Source: Polyangiaceae bacterium (GTDB lineage Bacteria; Myxococcota_A; Polyangia; Polyangiales; Polyangiaceae). From it: DNA of 64,000 nt. How positions within the stretch are numbered: the stretch's first letter is position 1; the number at the start of each line of letters is the position of its first letter. The DNA lies in assembly GCA_041389725.1 (NCBI GenBank), contig JAWKRG010000006.1:434001-498000 (forward strand), given 5' to 3'. Both the position numbers and the translations under genes were made by a program. Shown here piece after piece: positions 61,597 through 64,000 of the stretch. Below the pieces are notes generated by a model. It searched no databases and was not told where the DNA came from. It worked only from the letters and a program-made list of their open reading frames with translations.

Positions 61597-63692
61597 GACG
61601 CGATGGGGCGCTGCAAATGAGTCACGCGCATCACGCGCTCCCCCTCAGCCACGATCAACGCTTCGTCGATGTCACCGCGCGCGATGATGCCCGCGGCCAT
61701 GCAGGTCAGCACGGCTGAAACTCCTTCGGGCGATACTTGCACGGGACAGCGGACGCGGGGGACTTCGCTCCACGCCGAGCCTAGTGCCGCAACGAGGTGC
61801 GCTTCCGCCACTTCGCTGAACACCCGGGCACGGGCGGGCGCCGCCGGATGCGGCAAAGGAAGCGCGGAACCGACGGCCCCACACAGCGCAGCGGTAAGCT
61901 CCGCAATCGCTTGCGTGGACTCGGACCCAAGCAAGAGCAAGGCTGCGGCCGTGCCGGGAGCCGCACTGCCAGACGATGGCTCGGCCCCCAAGAACGCATC
62001 GAAGCCCTCGACGGCACCAGCGCACAGCCAGTCCACGTTGCCGCCAGCTATCCACGAAAGCGCTAGCGATAGCGCCTGTTCAGCACCCGCCGCGCGGTCC
62101 GAGCAGGATAGCGCCGGGCCGTGGAGCGCGTTGTAGATGCTCGCATTGCCGACCATCGCGCCAGGCACCAACTGCGGAAATTCGGCGGGCGGGACCGCAC
62201 GACGCCCGCGCTCGAAGAGGCGCTGCAAGAAGGTCACGCTGCGGCTGACAGTGCCGTAGGCGTTGGCGCAAATCAGACCAAGGGGCGGCGGTGTCTCCCG
62301 TGCTTGGCGCAGCGCTTGAACCGCGCCCGCGGTCAGTCGACTGGCCGAATCGAAGCGACGACTTCGCCCCGCTGGGAGGTCCGGAGCGGGCCGCACGGCC
62401 GCATTGAGCAAGGCATGCTCCTCGTTCACTCGAAGGCCATCCGCAAGCACACTCGCGGCCGCGTGGACGAAGACTCGGCGGCGCACGCGGCCGACGGCCA
62501 GAGGAGTGTCGCCGGGCGCCGTGAACACGAGCGCCGCCCCCGCGCCGCCGAATCCAAAAGAGGTGGACAGTGCCGCGCGAATCCGCTGAGGCCGGCTGGA
62601 AGGCCCGCAGAAAGTCAGGGGAATGGCGGGGTCAGGCTCCGTCAGCCCGACACACGGCGGCAGCTGCCCCGCTTGCATGCAGAGCAATGTCAACGCCGCT
62701 TCGATCGCTCCGCAAGCGCCGAGGGTATGTCCGACCTGCGGCTTCGATGAAGTCACGGGAACACGTCGCGCCTCTGCCCCGAGGGCACGTTGGAGCGCGA
62801 CGCCCTCGGCCAGATCGTTGTGCACCGTCGCGGTTCCATGGGCGTTGACTAGATCCAAGTCCCGCGGTGCGATTCGCGCGCGCTCCAGTGCCTGCTCGAC
62901 GATGTGCGCAGCGCTGGTTGCAGTCGGGTCCGGTTGCGTGACGTGAAAGGCCTCGGCACCGAGTGCCCACCCAGCGAGAAAGCCGAGGATCGGCGCGCCG
63001 CGTTCGCGCGCGACAGCCTCGGACTCCAGCACCAGGAACGCCGCCCCTTCACCCAGATTGAGCCCCGCGCGGGACACGTCGAAGGCGCGAGCTGGGCTTG
63101 GGTCGAGCGCGCCGAGGGCGTCGAAGCCGGCAAAAGTCAGGCGACAGAGCACGTCCGCCCCCCCCGCCAGCACGCGCTCCGCTTCCCCCGTCGCGACCCA
63201 GTTCGCGCCCAAGGCCAAACTCGCGGCGCTGCTCGAGCACGCGCTGGCGATGGTTGCCCGCGGCCCCGGGCCAACCGGAGCATCCGTCACTCCGGCCGTC
63301 ACGTGCGACAGAGGAAACGAAATGAGGCGCCGTCGCGTGTCCTCGTCGAGGTTGGGCCGAGCGGCCAAGAGCGCCTCTGCCTCGGGCATCGAGCCAGTAG
63401 TCACACCGAGCGCCACACCCATGGGCATCGACGCATCGACCCCAGCGGTGGCCAGCGCTTCTCGCGCCGCCTGCCGCGCCAGCGCCTGGCAGCGAGAGTC
63501 GGCGTCGGCGTGCGCGAACGTGTCCACTTCAGCGCCAATGCGGCAGCGGTGCCCGGTCACATCGAAAGCGCGGATCTGACGGATGCCTCGTTGTCCCGCG
63601 AGCAGTGCGCGCAAGCACGAACTCGCATCCGAACCCAGTGCGGTGACGATTCCCACGCCGGTGACGGCGACGCGGGTTGCCCCAGGGCTCAT
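61593..63692 (-). CDS. Beta-ketoacyl synthase fused to a degenerate second KS half
   Basis: This 699-residue protein has residues 1-405 as an active KS (C152 in ASACSSSA, H285 in NAHGTATVHND, H322 in VGHTLGACG, with NLGEGAAFLVLE). Residues 430-699 resemble a second thiolase-fold half: LICANAYGTVSRSVTFL, AMVGNASIYNALHGPALSCSDRAAGAEQALS and VEGFDAFLGAEPSS, where the Cys position has SCSD but no matching His residues. The ACP gene lies 25 bases upstream. It probably works with the ACP and the second KS on one chain (inference). Confidence 0.88.
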   Translation of the reverse strand: MSPGATRVAVTGVGIVTALGSDASSCLRALLAGQRGIRQIRAFDVTGHRCRIGAEVDTFAHADADSRCQALARQAAREALATAGVDASMPMGVALGVTTGSMPEAEALLAARPNLDEDTRRRLISFPLSHVTAGVTDAPVGPGPRATIASACSSSAASLALGANWVATGEAERVLAGGADVLCRLTFAGFDALGALDPSPARAFDVSRAGLNLGEGAAFLVLESEAVARERGAPILGFLAGWALGAEAFHVTQPDPTATSAAHIVEQALERARIAPRDLDLVNAHGTATVHNDLAEGVALQRALGAEARRVPVTSSKPQVGHTLGACGAIEAALTLLCMQAGQLPPCVGLTEPDPAIPLTFCGPSSRPQRIRAALSTSFGFGGAGAALVFTAPGDTPLAVGRVRRRVFVHAAASVLADGLRVNEEHALLNAAVRPAPDLPAGRSRRFDSASRLTAGAVQALRQARETPPPLGLICANAYGTVSRSVTFLQRLFERGRRAVPPAEFPQLVPGAMVGNASIYNALHGPALSCSDRAAGAEQALSLALSWIAGGNVDWLCAGAVEGFDAFLGAEPSSGSAAPGTAAALLLLGSESTQAIAELTAALCGAVGSALPLPHPAAPARARVFSEVAEAHLVAALGSAWSEVPRVRCPVQVSPEGVSAVLTCMAAGIIARGDIDEALIVAEGERVMRVTHLQRPIAS

Positions 63693-63717
63693 CTAGGCCG
63701 CGACCTCGGGCGCACGG

Positions 63718-64000
63718 TCATCGCGGCTCGTCGCCCCCATGCTCACGTACGTAGCGCGCAAGAGCTGCTACCGACGCCAACGCGCCGCGCGCCTCTTCAC
63801 CTTCGGGGATCTGGACGCCAAATCGCTCCTCCACGGCCATCACCAACTGCAGTGCGTCCAGGGAGTCCAGACCCAGTCCCGAGCCGAACAACGGTGCCGC
63901 GCTATCGATGTCGTCTGGACTGTGGTCGCGCAGATCCAGCTCTTCCACGATCATTTGCTTGAGCGCGGCCTCCAGCGCCGCGCCGTCGACATCGGTTTCG
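63718..64000 (-). CDS. Acyl carrier protein (N-terminus cut by window edge)
   Basis: The visible 94 residues carry the phosphopantetheine attachment Ser in GLGLDSLDALQLVMAVE and the typical four-helix ACP pattern (IVEELDLRDHSPDDIDSAAPLFG). The reading frame runs to the window edge (ETDVDGAALEAALKQ before IVEE), so the start lies outside. The sequence resembles the ACPs of aryl-polyene-type and type II fatty-acid clusters. It feeds the ketosynthases encoded downstream. Confidence 0.92.
   Translation of the reverse strand, partial: ETDVDGAALEAALKQMIVEELDLRDHSPDDIDSAAPLFGSGLGLDSLDALQLVMAVEERFGVQIPEGEEARGALASVAALARYVREHGGDEPR

Overview
The window is high-GC DNA, densely coded on both strands, with many ATGA/GTGA stop-start overlaps and frequent GTG (once TTG) starts. 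Gly-rich lipoproteins with GTGGFGG-type stretches, several RRM, SWIM-SNF2 and RHH genes, and a gliding-motor-like ExbB/ExbD set suggest a soil myxobacterium (Myxococcota, probably Polyangiales). That placement is inferred from gene style; no rRNA or marker search was possible. I saw no tRNA, rRNA, CRISPR array, insertion sequence or phage.

Layout: 1-2950 TolQ/ExbB and ExbD motor genes, the first cut by the window edge. 3337-8822 a membrane pyrophosphatase homologue with degenerate catalytic motifs, then a large SWIM-SNF2 helicase ending in a bidirectional terminator. 8879-11375 a Gly-rich lipoprotein and a GT-C type membrane protein. 11433-16972 the cell-shape operon mreB-mreC-mreD-mrdA-rodA (minus strand). 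17170-19099 an RRM protein and a diacylglycerol-kinase-like enzyme. 19137-23533 a minus-strand operon ending in lgt, whose hydrolase gene is broken by many frame switches. 23616-31053 lipoproteins, an Xaa-Pro aminopeptidase, a YjdF-like membrane protein, an RsuA/RluB pseudouridine synthase and a tandem pair of DxDxDG-repeat lipoproteins. 31407-41644 an RHH protein, lepA, an M16 peptidase pair, more lipoproteins/OMPs, a phosphohexomutase, rlmN and mazG.

The most distinctive block is 41853-50682. A PAS-containing sigma-54 activator and a 12-heme cytochrome c are followed by a gap carrying three GAAAC-n-GTTTC-like sites and a near-consensus -24/-12 promoter. Then come a PsrA/PhsA-type molybdoenzyme, its four-cluster ferredoxin and NrfD membrane subunits, and two YeeE/YedE sulfur transporters, the second fused to a rhodanese domain without its cysteine. 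Together they look like an inducible respiratory module for thiosulfate, polysulfide or a related sulfur compound.

50751-59677 holds an enoyl-CoA hydratase, a cysteine-synthase-like enzyme, YgfZ, a C2-PDZ lipoprotein, an SDR/TenA-like pair, a glutamine-amidotransferase-fold protein lacking the nucleophilic Cys, small lipoproteins and a patatin. The right edge (59767-64000) opens a type II fatty-acid/polyketide-like cluster: two ketosynthases, each an active KS fused to a second degenerate KS half, and an acyl carrier protein cut by the window end. It resembles aryl-polyene clusters.
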